Assembly (NCBI GenBank): GCA_963841045.1
Contig: CAWJBD010000001.1
Location: 496,001 to 560,000, forward strand
DNA length: 64,000 nucleotides
DNA from: Aalborgiella sp963841045
Lineage (GTDB): Bacteria; Pseudomonadota; Gammaproteobacteria; Burkholderiales; Burkholderiaceae_C
Direction of reading: 5' to 3'
The notes under the pieces were generated by a model. It was not told the DNA's origin, did no database searches, and was given only the letters and a program-made list of their open reading frames with translations. Shown here one piece after another: positions 27,402 through 35,364 of the stretch (the stretch's first letter is position 1; each line of letters opens with the position of its first letter). The position numbers and the translations under genes are program-made.

Positions 27402-28220
27402 TTATTTTTTGCAAGCATGTATAAAAAATTCGCGGTTGCCATCGCCACCTTCTATCGGTGAATTCATCCATGCAAGAACAGTTAAACCTTGCGCCTGATA
27501 CGCATCGCGCACACGCTGTTCGACCTGCGCATACAAGGCTTCATCTTTCACAATGCCGCCTTTGCCAACTTGTCCAAAATTCAATTCAAACTGCGGTTTG
27601 ACCAACATCAGCATCTGCCCTTGCGGTTTCAACAAAGGTGTAATGGCTGACAACACCAAGGTTTGCGAAATAAATGACAAGTCACCCACGATGAGGTCAA
27701 AAGCCACCTGATCTTCGGCATCAAATTGGCCTTCATTCGGCGTATTGATTGCCTGAGTTGCTATTATATTAGTAGCAATTAAGCCAGGTTCACGTGCATT
27801 GGTATGCTCCAGACACAACACCCGCGAGTCAGTCCTGATTTTGTCGTGTAGCTGTCCAAAACCCACATCTACACCCACCACGTGTGCTGCACCTTGTTGC
27901 AACAAACAGTCGGTAAAGCCGCCTGTGGATTGCCCCACGTCCAAACAGATTGCATCTTGTACGGACAAGCCCAATTGCTGCAAAGCACCTTCCAGCTTCA
28001 AGCCGCCGCGCGACACATAACGTGCCTCGGCATCATTCAAGAGCTCAATTTCGGCGTCATCAGGAATGATGTCGCCATTTTTAGCGACGCTTTGCCAAAC
28101 AGCTTCAGCAGATGTGGGTGATGACAATCTCAACCAACGCACACCACTGCCGATGAGCCGCTGCGCTTGCGCGCGCGTGCTGGCCAAGCCGCGGTGTACG
28201 AGGAGTTGATCAGCGCGCAA
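27402..28220 (-). CDS. tlyA: TlyA-family rRNA/RNA methyltransferase with in-frame repeat
   Basis: 272 residues. An N-terminal S4 domain (RADQLLVHRGLASTRAQAQRLI) is followed by a FtsJ-like methyltransferase with YVSRGGLKLEGAL, CLDVGQSTGGFTDCLLQQGA (SAM site) and FDLIVGDLSFISQTL. TlyA enzymes 2'-O-methylate rRNA cytidines. I chose the TTG at 28220, just past the ahcY stop, because the family N-terminus starts there. A palindromic repeat adds about 17 residues (IATNIIATQAINTPNEGQ) between the SAM site and the DLSFIS motif. Confidence 0.87.
   Translation of the reverse strand: MRADQLLVHRGLASTRAQAQRLIGSGVRWLRLSSPTSAEAVWQSVAKNGDIIPDDAEIELLNDAEARYVSRGGLKLEGALQQLGLSVQDAICLDVGQSTGGFTDCLLQQGAAHVVGVDVGFGQLHDKIRTDSRVLCLEHTNAREPGLIATNIIATQAINTPNEGQFDAEDQVAFDLIVGDLSFISQTLVLSAITPLLKPQGQMLMLVKPQFELNFGQVGKGGIVKDEALYAQVEQRVRDAYQAQGLTVLAWMNSPIEGGDGNREFFIHACKK
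27728..27780 (+). repeat. Palindromic repeat copy 5 (inside tlyA)
   Basis: GGCGTATTGATTGCCTGAG followed by TTGCTATTATATTAGTAGCAA. It is read backwards by tlyA, in the same frame and almost the same peptide as copy 3. The first bases (CTTCATTCGGCG) are diverged. Confidence 0.85.
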
Positions 28221-28222
28221 AA

Positions 28223-29737
28223 TTAATAGCGATACGTATTGGCTTTGTAAGGGCCGTTCACGCTCACGCCAATGTACGCAGCTTGTTCTTTGGTCAATTG
28301 TGACAACTCTGCGCCAACCTTTTTCAGATGCAAGCGTGCCACTTTTTCGTCCAAATGCTTGGGCAAGACATAAACCTGACCCACTTTGTATTCTTTGGGC
28401 TTGGTGAACAATTCGATTTGCGCGATCGTTTGGTTCGCAAAGCTGGAAGACATCACAAAGCTTGGGTGACCGGTACCGCAACCCAAGTTCACCAAACGGC
28501 CTTTGGCCAACAAGATGATACGTTTAGCTGGTGCTTTGCCCACTTTCGGGAAAATCACATGGTCCACTTGCGGTTTGATTTCTTCCCACTTGCATTTGTC
28601 TAAAGATGCCACGTCGATTTCATTGTCAAAGTGACCAATGTTGCACACGATGGCGTTGTTTTTCATCGCGTTCATGTGCTTGTAGGTGATGACGTTTTTG
28701 TTGCCAGTGGCCGTCACAAAAATGTCCGCTTTGTCCATGGCGTATTCCATGGTCACCACTTTGTAGCCTTCCATGGCTGCTTGCAATGCGTTGATGGGGT
28801 CAACCTCTGTCACCCACACTTGTGCGCTCAAAGCGCGCAAGGCTTGGGCCGAACCTTTGCCCACGTCGCCGTAACCAGCGACCAACGCAATTTTGCCAGC
28901 GACCATCACGTCGGTGGCGCGTTTGATGGCGTCGACCAATGATTCGCGGCAGCCGTACAGGTTGTCAAATTTAGATTTGGTGACCGAGTCGTTCACGTTG
29001 ATGGCGCGCAATTTCAAAGTGCCTTTGGCAGACATTTCGTTCAAACGCAACACGCCAGTGGTGGTTTCTTCGGTCACACCAATGATGTTTTTCAAGCGGC
29101 GGCTGTACCAAGTGGGGTCTACTTTGAGCTTGGCTTTGATGGCGTTGAAGAGGCAAATTTCTTCTTCGCTGGTTGGCTTGGCAACCACTTTGATGTCTTT
29201 TTCAGCGCGTGCGCCCAAGTGCATCAACAAAGTGGCATCGCCACCGTCGTCCAAAATCATGTTCGGGCCTTCCAGCGCCGTGCCTTTTTTGCCGGTGAAT
29301 TCAAAAATACGGTGTGTGTAGTCCCAATACACGTCCAAGCTCATGCCCTTGTAGGCAAACACAGGCGTGCCAGCAGCTACCAAAGCTGCAGCAGCATGGT
29401 CTTGGGTTGAGAAAATATTGCAAGAAGCCCAGCGCACTTCAGCGCCCAAGGCTTGCAAAGTCTCGACCAACACAGCGGTTTGAATCGTCATGTGCAAAGA
29501 GCCGGTGATGCGCGCGCCTTTGAGGGGTTTGGATTTGGCAAACTCTTCGCGAATGGCCATCAAGCCGGGCATTTCGGTTTCAGCAATGTTCAATTCTTTG
29601 CGGCCAAAAGCGGCTTGGCTCAGGTCGGCAATGGCGTAGTCTTGCTTGGCGGCTTCTACCACGGCTTTTAGTACCTTGGCTGGAGAGTTTTTAGCAGACG
29701 TTGGTTTTGATGATTTATCTTTAGCAACAGGTTTCAT
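28223..29737 (-). CDS. ahcY: Adenosylhomocysteinase
   Basis: 504 residues. The N-terminal extension of about 30 residues is Lys/Ser-rich. Core motifs: SLHMTIQTAVLVETL, LDDGGDATLL, INVNDSVTKSKFDNLYGCRE, and the NAD site VAGYGDVGKGSAQAL; it ends NTYRY* with the usual KANTYRY tail. It hydrolyses S-adenosylhomocysteine to homocysteine and adenosine. Expression should be induced by SAH through the riboswitch at 29848-29932. tlyA starts five bases after its last sense codon. Confidence 0.97.
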   Translation of the reverse strand: MKPVAKDKSSKPTSAKNSPAKVLKAVVEAAKQDYAIADLSQAAFGRKELNIAETEMPGLMAIREEFAKSKPLKGARITGSLHMTIQTAVLVETLQALGAEVRWASCNIFSTQDHAAAALVAAGTPVFAYKGMSLDVYWDYTHRIFEFTGKKGTALEGPNMILDDGGDATLLMHLGARAEKDIKVVAKPTSEEEICLFNAIKAKLKVDPTWYSRRLKNIIGVTEETTTGVLRLNEMSAKGTLKLRAINVNDSVTKSKFDNLYGCRESLVDAIKRATDVMVAGKIALVAGYGDVGKGSAQALRALSAQVWVTEVDPINALQAAMEGYKVVTMEYAMDKADIFVTATGNKNVITYKHMNAMKNNAIVCNIGHFDNEIDVASLDKCKWEEIKPQVDHVIFPKVGKAPAKRIILLAKGRLVNLGCGTGHPSFVMSSSFANQTIAQIELFTKPKEYKVGQVYVLPKHLDEKVARLHLKKVGAELSQLTKEQAAYIGVSVNGPYKANTYRY

Positions 29738-29847
29738 AGCTCACTTTCAATTATTTAGGGTTAAATAAGTTGGAATAAACCACTTGCCTTGCGCGATGCG
29801 CTTGTCACACAGGGGAATCATTTGGAGTGACTCACCGCACAAGATAG

Positions 29848-29932
29848 AGTGGGTGAGCGCGGTTGGGGCAAAGATTGCTTTGCTGTCCGAGCCTCGTTCA
29901 ACGCTGTTGAACTGCATCGCTCCTCGGATACG
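29848..29932 (-). promoter_or_regulatory. SAH riboswitch upstream of ahcY
   Basis: On the minus strand the conserved parts appear in order: TCCGAGGAGCGATGCAG, then GAGGCTCGGA about 20 bases on, and CCGCGCTCACCCA. CCGAG pairs with CTCGG (P1 type), and the AGCG/CGCT-type pseudoknot partners fit the published SAH aptamer of betaproteobacteria. It binds S-adenosylhomocysteine and turns on the methyl-cycle genes. About 110 bases separate it from the ahcY start, where the expression platform should lie. Confidence 0.88.
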
Positions 29933-29935
29933 CTG

Positions 29936-29963
29936 ATTATAACGCCTTGCCCACAAAAAACAA
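29936..29963 (-). promoter_or_regulatory. Promoter of ahcY-tlyA-metF
   Basis: A perfect TATAAT (29936-29941) lies seven to eight bases before the riboswitch start, with a TTGTTT-like -35 about 16 bases further up. The -35 overlaps the T run of the preceding terminator. Confidence 0.7.
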
Positions 29964-29986
29964 AGCCGCAACAGGTGCGGCTTTGT
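29955..29986 (-). terminator. Intrinsic terminator of the coiled-coil protein gene
   Basis: ACAAAGCCGCA pairs with TGCGGCTTTGT, followed on the minus strand by a TTTTTT run. It insulates the ahcY promoter from the gene upstream. Confidence 0.88.
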
Positions 29987-30004
29987 GGCATTCGAATGCT
30001 TAGC

Positions 30005-30661
30005 TTAGCGTGATTTATAAAACCGCGGATCTCGTCGAGGCGGTTCACCACGGGTGGCAAAATTAATTGCATGGTCCGCATAATCCAGCAAAGTGTTTAG
30101 ATGTTGGTACTCGTCTTGCGTTAAAAAGCCATCTGCGAGATAGGTGCGTTCTTGGTTACCAATTTGTTTTTGTTGCACCATCAAATCGGTAAATTCATTT
30201 TTGCTGATGCTGTTGTTGTTCACGCCAGCCACAATTTTGTCCAACTGCTGCTCTTGTCTGTCGTTAATCGCCACATAGGCGCGACGGTTGCTCTCTAAGC
30301 GCTGTTTTTCTCGCTCTAACATGGCTTTTTCACGGGCGACGTACGCACGTTCGCGTTCTAACCAATAGTTTTCGCGATCTTGCATGCGGCGTTCCCACTC
30401 ACCACGTTCGCGTTCCCATTGACCACGGTCGCGCTCCCAATCGCTATTGGGTCGCCCTGAATTTTGTATGGGTGCAACCACCACAGGCGCAGGGCGCACC
30501 GGAGCTACATGAACCGGAGGTGGCGGTGGAACCACGATTTGCGGGCCAGAAATAATCAAACTCCAATCGGGACCGCTGGCTCTGATTTGTGCCTGGGCTG
30601 TTAAACCAACACCCGCTACAACGGCTGTGCTCAGCCACTTCAATACGGTCATTCGATGCAT
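30005..30661 (-). CDS. Secreted Pro-rich/coiled-coil protein of unknown function
   Basis: 218 residues. Signal peptide ending at LTAQAQ; then a Pro/Val-rich stretch (IVVPPPPPVHVAPVRPAPVV); then an Arg/Glu-rich helical region of WERxRGxWERE-type repeats (residues about 75-140) likely to be a coiled coil. The C-terminal part holds two related helix-loop-helix units, NNNSISKNEFTDLM and ADGFLTQDEYQHLN, that look like degenerate EF-hand-type loops. I do not recognise a named family. A GGAGC site precedes the gene. It lies beside the HtrA protease gene and might be an envelope-stress partner (inference). Confidence 0.78.
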   Translation of the reverse strand: MHRMTVLKWLSTAVVAGVGLTAQAQIRASGPDWSLIISGPQIVVPPPPPVHVAPVRPAPVVVAPIQNSGRPNSDWERDRGQWERERGEWERRMQDRENYWLERERAYVAREKAMLEREKQRLESNRRAYVAINDRQEQQLDKIVAGVNNNSISKNEFTDLMVQQKQIGNQERTYLADGFLTQDEYQHLNTLLDYADHAINFATRGEPPRRDPRFYKSR

Positions 30662-30719
30662 GTTTGTGCTCCTTATGGTTAAAAAATGTGAAGACTATCC
30701 GATGGACATTAACGTTTAT

Positions 30720-31892
30720 TTAACGCGCCATGGCCTTGGTTCGTGGACGTGTGCCCGCAGTGACTTGCAATTCTATTTTTTTGTCTTTGCGAAGAACGCC
30801 AAATTTCTCACTGCTACCGGGTTTGATGGCAGCCACCAAGGTCAGCATTTCAGACACATTGCGAATGGGCTTGCCCGCGATGCTCAGAATGATGTCGCCT
30901 GGCACTATCCCAGCTTTGGCAGCCGGTGCGTCTTGCAGCACACCTGTGATGATGACACCTTGTAAGGATTCTGCTGTACCGGCGTTTGGTTTAATGCCAA
31001 ACGTCTCTGCCAGTTCGGGAGACAAATCTTGCGGCTCAACGCCAATCCATCCACGTGTCACTTGACCGTCTTTGACGATGCTTTCCATCACCTGTTTGGC
31101 CGTTGAGACAGGTATTGCAAAACCAATGCCCATGCTGCCGCCAGAGCGCGAATAAATGGCCGTGTTGATTCCTTGCAAGTTGCCATTGACATCCACCAGC
31201 GCACCGCCTGAATTGCCGGGGTTGATGGCTGCATCGGTTTGTATGAAATTTTCAAAGGTGTTGATGCCCAACTGGTTGCGACCCAAGCCACTGACAATGC
31301 CGCTGGTCACTGTTTGCCCCACGCCAAATGGGTTACCAATGGCCAGCACTTGGTCGCCCACTTGCAATGAATCTGAATTGCCCAACACAATGGCTGGCAA
31401 ACGATCGAGTGAGATTTTGAGGATAGCCAAGTCAGAGTCTGGATCAGTCCCTACCACCTTGGCAATGGTTTTGCGACTGTCATTCAACACCACCTCTATT
31501 TCACCAGCGCCTTCCACCACATGGTTGTTTGTCAAGATATAACCGTCAGCGCTCACTATCACGCCACTGCCCATACCGGCTTGAGGTTGCGCACCACGCT
31601 CTGCACCTTCGCCAAAGAAAAATTTGAACCACGGATCGTCCATTTGGGGATGGCGTGAAGCGGTTTTGCTGATATTGATACTCACCACCGCAGCAGAAGC
31701 TTTTTGAGCGGCTGCCCTGAAACTGCCCACAGGTACGGTCGTGTTGTTTTGTGCCGGCGCTTCGGTCACTGTAACGCCAGCCACCTGTGTCTTTGAACCA
31801 CTCACCCAGTTAGGCTTGAGTGTCACAACAACAAAATATGCAGCCAGCAAAACCGTTACTGCTTGAGAAAAAATAAGCCAAAATCGTTTCAT
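30720..31892 (-). CDS. Trypsin-like periplasmic protease, DegS/HtrA type
   Basis: 390 residues. One N-terminal membrane anchor (residues about 5-25), then a protease domain with catalytic His in TNNHVV, Asp in DSDLAIL and Ser in PGNSGGAL, and a single PDZ domain (GWIGVEPQDL to the end). One PDZ and an uncleaved anchor favour a DegS/HhoB-like role in the periplasm over DegP. In related genomes an htrA gene sits next to tatC; here it is about 28 kb away. Confidence 0.9.
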   Translation of the reverse strand: MKRFWLIFSQAVTVLLAAYFVVVTLKPNWVSGSKTQVAGVTVTEAPAQNNTTVPVGSFRAAAQKASAAVVSINISKTASRHPQMDDPWFKFFFGEGAERGAQPQAGMGSGVIVSADGYILTNNHVVEGAGEIEVVLNDSRKTIAKVVGTDPDSDLAILKISLDRLPAIVLGNSDSLQVGDQVLAIGNPFGVGQTVTSGIVSGLGRNQLGINTFENFIQTDAAINPGNSGGALVDVNGNLQGINTAIYSRSGGSMGIGFAIPVSTAKQVMESIVKDGQVTRGWIGVEPQDLSPELAETFGIKPNAGTAESLQGVIITGVLQDAPAAKAGIVPGDIILSIAGKPIRNVSEMLTLVAAIKPGSSEKFGVLRKDKKIELQVTAGTRPRTKAMAR

Positions 31893-32012
31893 GGTGCTAT
31901 TGTCTACTTAAATGACGTGAGTTTTGTAAAGTGAGTACCCAAGTGGGGGCACAATGGCAAAATTCAAAGACTGATTTTTTACGCAAACCACTCCTATTTA
32001 CACTTCACACTC

Positions 32013-32801
32013 ATGACTGACCGACAAGCATTACTGGACGCACTCAACAATTTGTTGCAACCCGAGCGATTCACGGACTACGGACCAAACGGCTTGCAAG
32101 TTGAAGGCAAAGCCAGCATTCGCAAAATAGTTTCGGGCGTGACCGCCAGCCGTGCGCTGATCGAAGCGGCGATTGCCGAAAAAGCGGATGCCATCTTTGT
32201 CCACCACGGTTTGTTTTGGCGTGGTCAAACGGGGGTGGTAACGGGTTGGATGCGTGAACGTCTCAAGCTGCTGCTAGAGCACAACATCAATTTGTATGCC
32301 TACCATTTACCACTGGATGCACACCCCACTTTGGGCAATAACGCGCAATTGGGGCAACAACTTGGGCTGATTGGCCCAGACGCCAGCGCGAGCGGCAACA
32401 TCACCCATTTTGGCGAACAACAATTGGGTTGGATGGCCAACATTGAACCTAATTCAAATGAAGCGCTGAAACAGCCGAAAACACTACATCAACACTTAGA
32501 ATTTATATTAAATCGACCTGTATCCAGCGTATTTACTGCCTATAATGCTATTAAAAACATAGCATGGTGCAGTGGTGGCGCACAAAGCTATTTTGAAGCG
32601 GCCATCAACGCCGGGGCGGATGCTTTCATCACGGGTGAAATGTCTGAACCACAAGCACACTTGGCGCGCGAATGCGGCGTGGCCTACTTCGCCTGCGGTC
32701 ACCACGCCACCGAACGCTACGGTGCGCCAGCGCTTGCCGCGCACGTGGCTGCAAACCTGGGCATGGAACACCAATTCATCGAAATCGATAACCCAGCATG
32801 A
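32013..32801 (+). CDS. Nif3-like dinuclear metal protein with in-frame repeat
   Basis: 262 residues, YbgI/Nif3 family (GTP cyclohydrolase I type 2-like fold). Metal ligands are in FVHHGLFW, YHLPLDAHPTLGNN and CGHHATERYG. The exact function is unsettled; members form toroidal hexamers with a two-metal site. A palindromic repeat (32517-32564) is translated as RPVSSVFTAYNAIKNIAW, just before the conserved WCSGGAQSYFEAA. Divergent from the HtrA gene; its stop overlaps the pdxA start (ATGA at 32798-32801). Confidence 0.9.
   Translation: MTDRQALLDALNNLLQPERFTDYGPNGLQVEGKASIRKIVSGVTASRALIEAAIAEKADAIFVHHGLFWRGQTGVVTGWMRERLKLLLEHNINLYAYHLPLDAHPTLGNNAQLGQQLGLIGPDASASGNITHFGEQQLGWMANIEPNSNEALKQPKTLHQHLEFILNRPVSSVFTAYNAIKNIAWCSGGAQSYFEAAINAGADAFITGEMSEPQAHLARECGVAYFACGHHATERYGAPALAAHVAANLGMEHQFIEIDNPA
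32517..32564 (+). repeat. Palindromic repeat copy 6 (inside the Nif3-like gene)
   Basis: CCAGCGTATTTACTGCCTAT followed by TGCTATTAAAAACATAGCA. Read forward in the frame also used in serS and acyl-CoA synthetase copy 4. Confidence 0.87.
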
Positions 32802-33976
32802 ACGATCAGACCCCCACGCTTGTCGCTACGCGTACTGCGCTGCCCCCCGAGGAGGCTAATTTCCCTAGGGGCGGCCCGTCGGGAAATTTCAACGTCAAAC
32901 CCATCGCCATCACCATGGGCGACCCCGCTGGGATTGGCCCTGAAATCATCGTCAAGGCGTTTACCCAAGCGCCTGAAATCACAGCAGGTTGTTTTGTCGT
33001 GGGTGAAAAAGCCACGCTGCTACGCGCTGCCAAGATGTTGGGCTCAGATTTGGCAATTGAGTCCCTTTTTGAGCATCAAATTGGCACTGAGCCGGCATAT
33101 TTATTGCCTGGAGTGCTATCAATTTATGAGCAAAATCCGGGGGTTACAAGCACGCATGCTTTGGGTGAAATCAGTGCAGCAGCTGGCAAAGCGGCGGCTG
33201 ACGCGGTGATTTGGGCGGCACGTGCGGCACTTAAAGGACAAATTGCCGCTCTGGTAACTGCTCCCTTGCACAAAGAAGCTTTGCACGCAGCAGGCGTGCC
33301 ATACCCTGGGCATACCGAATTGCTGCAAGCCGAAGCGGCTGCTTTTTTGGGCAAATCTATCCACGATGTACCAGTGCGCATGATGCTGGCCAATGAAGAG
33401 CTGCGCACGGTGCTGGTCAGCATCCACATGTCTTTACGCGACGCCATTGAGGCGGTGAGCTATGACAATGTGTTACAAACTATTCGCATCACCCGTGATT
33501 TTTTGCACGCCACTGCGGCTGATATGCAACAGGCAAGTGGCCATGACAAGCAAGTCAAACGCATGAAAATTGGGGTGGCAGGCTTAAATCCTCATGCGGG
33601 TGAGGGCGGTTTATTTGGCCAAGAAGAAATAGAGACCATTTCGCCAGCTATCGCGGCAGCACAAAAAGAAGGCATTGATGTTGTTGGTCCCTTTGCGCCT
33701 GATACTATTTTTATGCGCGCGCGATCAAAGGTACTGAACCATCAAATTCAACAGGGCGAATTTGATGCGGTCATCGCCATGTACCACGACCAAGGCTTGA
33801 TACCCGTGAAGTATTTGGGAGTGGAAAATGGTGTCAACGTGACTCTGGGTTTGCCGCTCATTCGCACCAGCCCTGACCACGGCACGGCGTTTGACATTGC
33901 AGGCAAAGGCATCGCAGACCCATCCAGTTTGATAGCCGCCATCAAAATGGCAAAAAGCTTGTTGCCACAGCCATAA
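32798..33976 (+). CDS. pdxA: 4-hydroxythreonine-4-phosphate dehydrogenase with two in-frame repeats
   Basis: 392 residues against a usual 330-340. The conserved enzyme starts at KPIAITMGDPAGIGPEI (residue about 34). Metal/substrate motifs are PYPGHTELL, NPHAGEGGLFG and AMYHDQGLIPVKY. It acts in pyridoxal-phosphate synthesis. The excess comes partly from an N-terminal stretch TALPPEEANFPRGGPSG, which is a translated GC-rich repeat (about 32828-32884), and from a palindromic repeat (33081-33134; EPAYLLPGVLSIYEQ). The ATG at 32798 is the only good start and overlaps the previous stop. Confidence 0.92.
   Translation: MNDQTPTLVATRTALPPEEANFPRGGPSGNFNVKPIAITMGDPAGIGPEIIVKAFTQAPEITAGCFVVGEKATLLRAAKMLGSDLAIESLFEHQIGTEPAYLLPGVLSIYEQNPGVTSTHALGEISAAAGKAAADAVIWAARAALKGQIAALVTAPLHKEALHAAGVPYPGHTELLQAEAAAFLGKSIHDVPVRMMLANEELRTVLVSIHMSLRDAIEAVSYDNVLQTIRITRDFLHATAADMQQASGHDKQVKRMKIGVAGLNPHAGEGGLFGQEEIETISPAIAAAQKEGIDVVGPFAPDTIFMRARSKVLNHQIQQGEFDAVIAMYHDQGLIPVKYLGVENGVNVTLGLPLIRTSPDHGTAFDIAGKGIADPSSLIAAIKMAKSLLPQP
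32828..32884 (+). repeat. GC-rich dispersed repeat fused to the pdxA N-terminus
   Basis: The sequence CTGCCCCCCGAGGAGG, a short spacer, then CCTAGGGGCGGCCCGTCGG is the kind of GC-rich intergenic repeat common in Comamonadaceae (recalled from family knowledge). Here it is read as the start of PdxA. It is the only copy I see in the window. Confidence 0.65.
33081..33134 (+). repeat. Palindromic repeat copy 7 (inside pdxA)
   Basis: TGAGCCGGCATATTTATTGCC followed by a diverged TGCTAT...ATGAGCA hairpin. It is read in a different frame from the other forward copies, whose normal TAG there has changed to GAG. Confidence 0.8.
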
Positions 33977-33977
33977 A

Positions 33978-34013
33978 AAAACCGCCTGCAGACCTGCGCC
34001 GCAAGGCGGTTTT
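33978..34013. terminator. Terminator between pdxA and mscL
   Basis: AAAACCGCCT pairs with AGGCGGTTTT. A run of seven T follows on the minus strand (mscL); on the plus strand only four T follow, so it acts mainly for mscL. Confidence 0.85.
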
Positions 34014-34031
34014 CCGAATGAAAGCTACAGC

Positions 34032-34454
34032 TTACTTTTTCAGGCTGTCACGGATTTCACGCAACAAGAGAACCTCATCAGGCGTTGGTGCAGGTGCGGC
34101 TGCCGCTTCTGCCTTTTTCATCTTGTTCATTTGCTTGACCATCAAAAAGATGATGAAAGCCAAAATTGCAAAATTCACGGCGATGGTGATGAAGTTGCCA
34201 TAAGCAAACACGGGCACGCCAGCCTTTTTCAATTCGACCAAATTCATGGCTGTGCCCTCTGGCACTTTGCCAAGTACTTTGAACATACTTGAGAAATCGA
34301 GGTTGCCGAAAATGGCACCCACGATGGGCATGATCAAGTCATTGACAACTGAATCCACAATCTTGCCAAATGCAGCGCCAATGATGACACCGACCGCCAA
34401 GTCCATTACATTGCCTTTCAGGGCAAACTCTTTAAATTCAGACATCATGCTCAT
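34032..34454 (-). CDS. mscL: Large-conductance mechanosensitive channel
   Basis: 140 residues. The N-terminal SEFKEFALKGNVMDLAVGVI helix with the pore-lining gate, VVNDLIMPIVGAIFG, the second helix FITIAVNFAILAFIIFLMVK and the C-terminal helix EVLLLREIRDSLKK are all family hallmarks. It opens under membrane tension to release solutes in osmotic shock. The ATG at 34454 is preceded by AGGAG at seven bases. Confidence 0.96.
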   Translation of the reverse strand: MSMMSEFKEFALKGNVMDLAVGVIIGAAFGKIVDSVVNDLIMPIVGAIFGNLDFSSMFKVLGKVPEGTAMNLVELKKAGVPVFAYGNFITIAVNFAILAFIIFLMVKQMNKMKKAEAAAAPAPTPDEVLLLREIRDSLKK

Positions 34455-34725
34455 GGAGGGTCTCCTAATTAAGTTAAACAACAAGGTGGCGATTATGCAA
34501 CATGCTTGCTTGACGTCAACATTTTGCTAAATTGCCAAATTCAGTGCGATTTTCGCTGGCATGAGCCCATAAAATGGACGTCAAATCATGCTTTCGGGTA
34601 AGCCTCGTGTTGGATTTAGCTCCCACTGGTCAGCTACAATGCAGTGTTTACCCTAGCTAAACTCGGCTTGAGCATGTTTAAGCCCTATTTTTCGGATTCT
34701 GAGTGATTTAAACCTGAGGAAACAC

Positions 34726-35352
34726 ATGAGTAGCACATTAACGACCCCATCGATGGGTGGCGACGGCAGCGTCGATAACAGTAAAAGAACATGGTTAATT
34801 GCTTCCAGCTGTGCTGGCGCAGTGGGTGCGGGTTTTGTAGCCGTGCCTTTTGTCAGCAGCTTTTCGCCTTCTGAGCGCGCAAAAGCAGCTGGTGCAGCCG
34901 TTGAAGTTGATATATCAGCGCTCAAACCAGGTGAGAAATTAACCGTCGAATGGCGCGGCAAGCCGGTTTGGATTGTGCGTCGCACGCCTGAGCAACTGGC
35001 CGCTCTCAAGGCTTTAGCTCCACAGTTAGCCGATCCTGATTCAAAACGAACCGCCATTGAAAATCCAAAATATTCAATTAACGAAGCAAGATCAATCAAA
35101 CCTGAAGTTCTTGTTGTCATTGGCATTTGCACCCATTTGGGTTGCTCGCCATCAGACAAATTCACGACAGGCGCACAACCTTCATTGCCTGATGACTGGC
35201 AAGGTGGCTTTTTCTGCCCTTGCCACGGCTCAACATTTGACATGGCTGGTCGCGTCTACAAAAACAAACCAGCTCCCGACAATTTAGAAGTCCCTCCACA
35301 TATGTACCTATCGGACAACCGATTGATCATTGGTGAAGACAAGAAAGCGTAA
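34726..35352 (+). CDS. petA: Cytochrome bc1 Rieske iron-sulfur subunit
   Basis: 208 residues. The 2Fe-2S ligands are in CTHLGC and CPCHGS near residues 139 and 165. The N-terminal anchor follows DNSKRTWLIASSCAGAVGAG, a Tat-type signal in which the usual RR is KR. It accepts electrons from ubiquinol and passes them to cytochrome c1. First gene of petABC. The leader (34455-34725) contains a TACAAT element near 34635, a possible -10. Confidence 0.96.
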   Translation: MSSTLTTPSMGGDGSVDNSKRTWLIASSCAGAVGAGFVAVPFVSSFSPSERAKAAGAAVEVDISALKPGEKLTVEWRGKPVWIVRRTPEQLAALKALAPQLADPDSKRTAIENPKYSINEARSIKPEVLVVIGICTHLGCSPSDKFTTGAQPSLPDDWQGGFFCPCHGSTFDMAGRVYKNKPAPDNLEVPPHMYLSDNRLIIGEDKKA

Positions 35353-35364
35353 GGAAAGACAATC

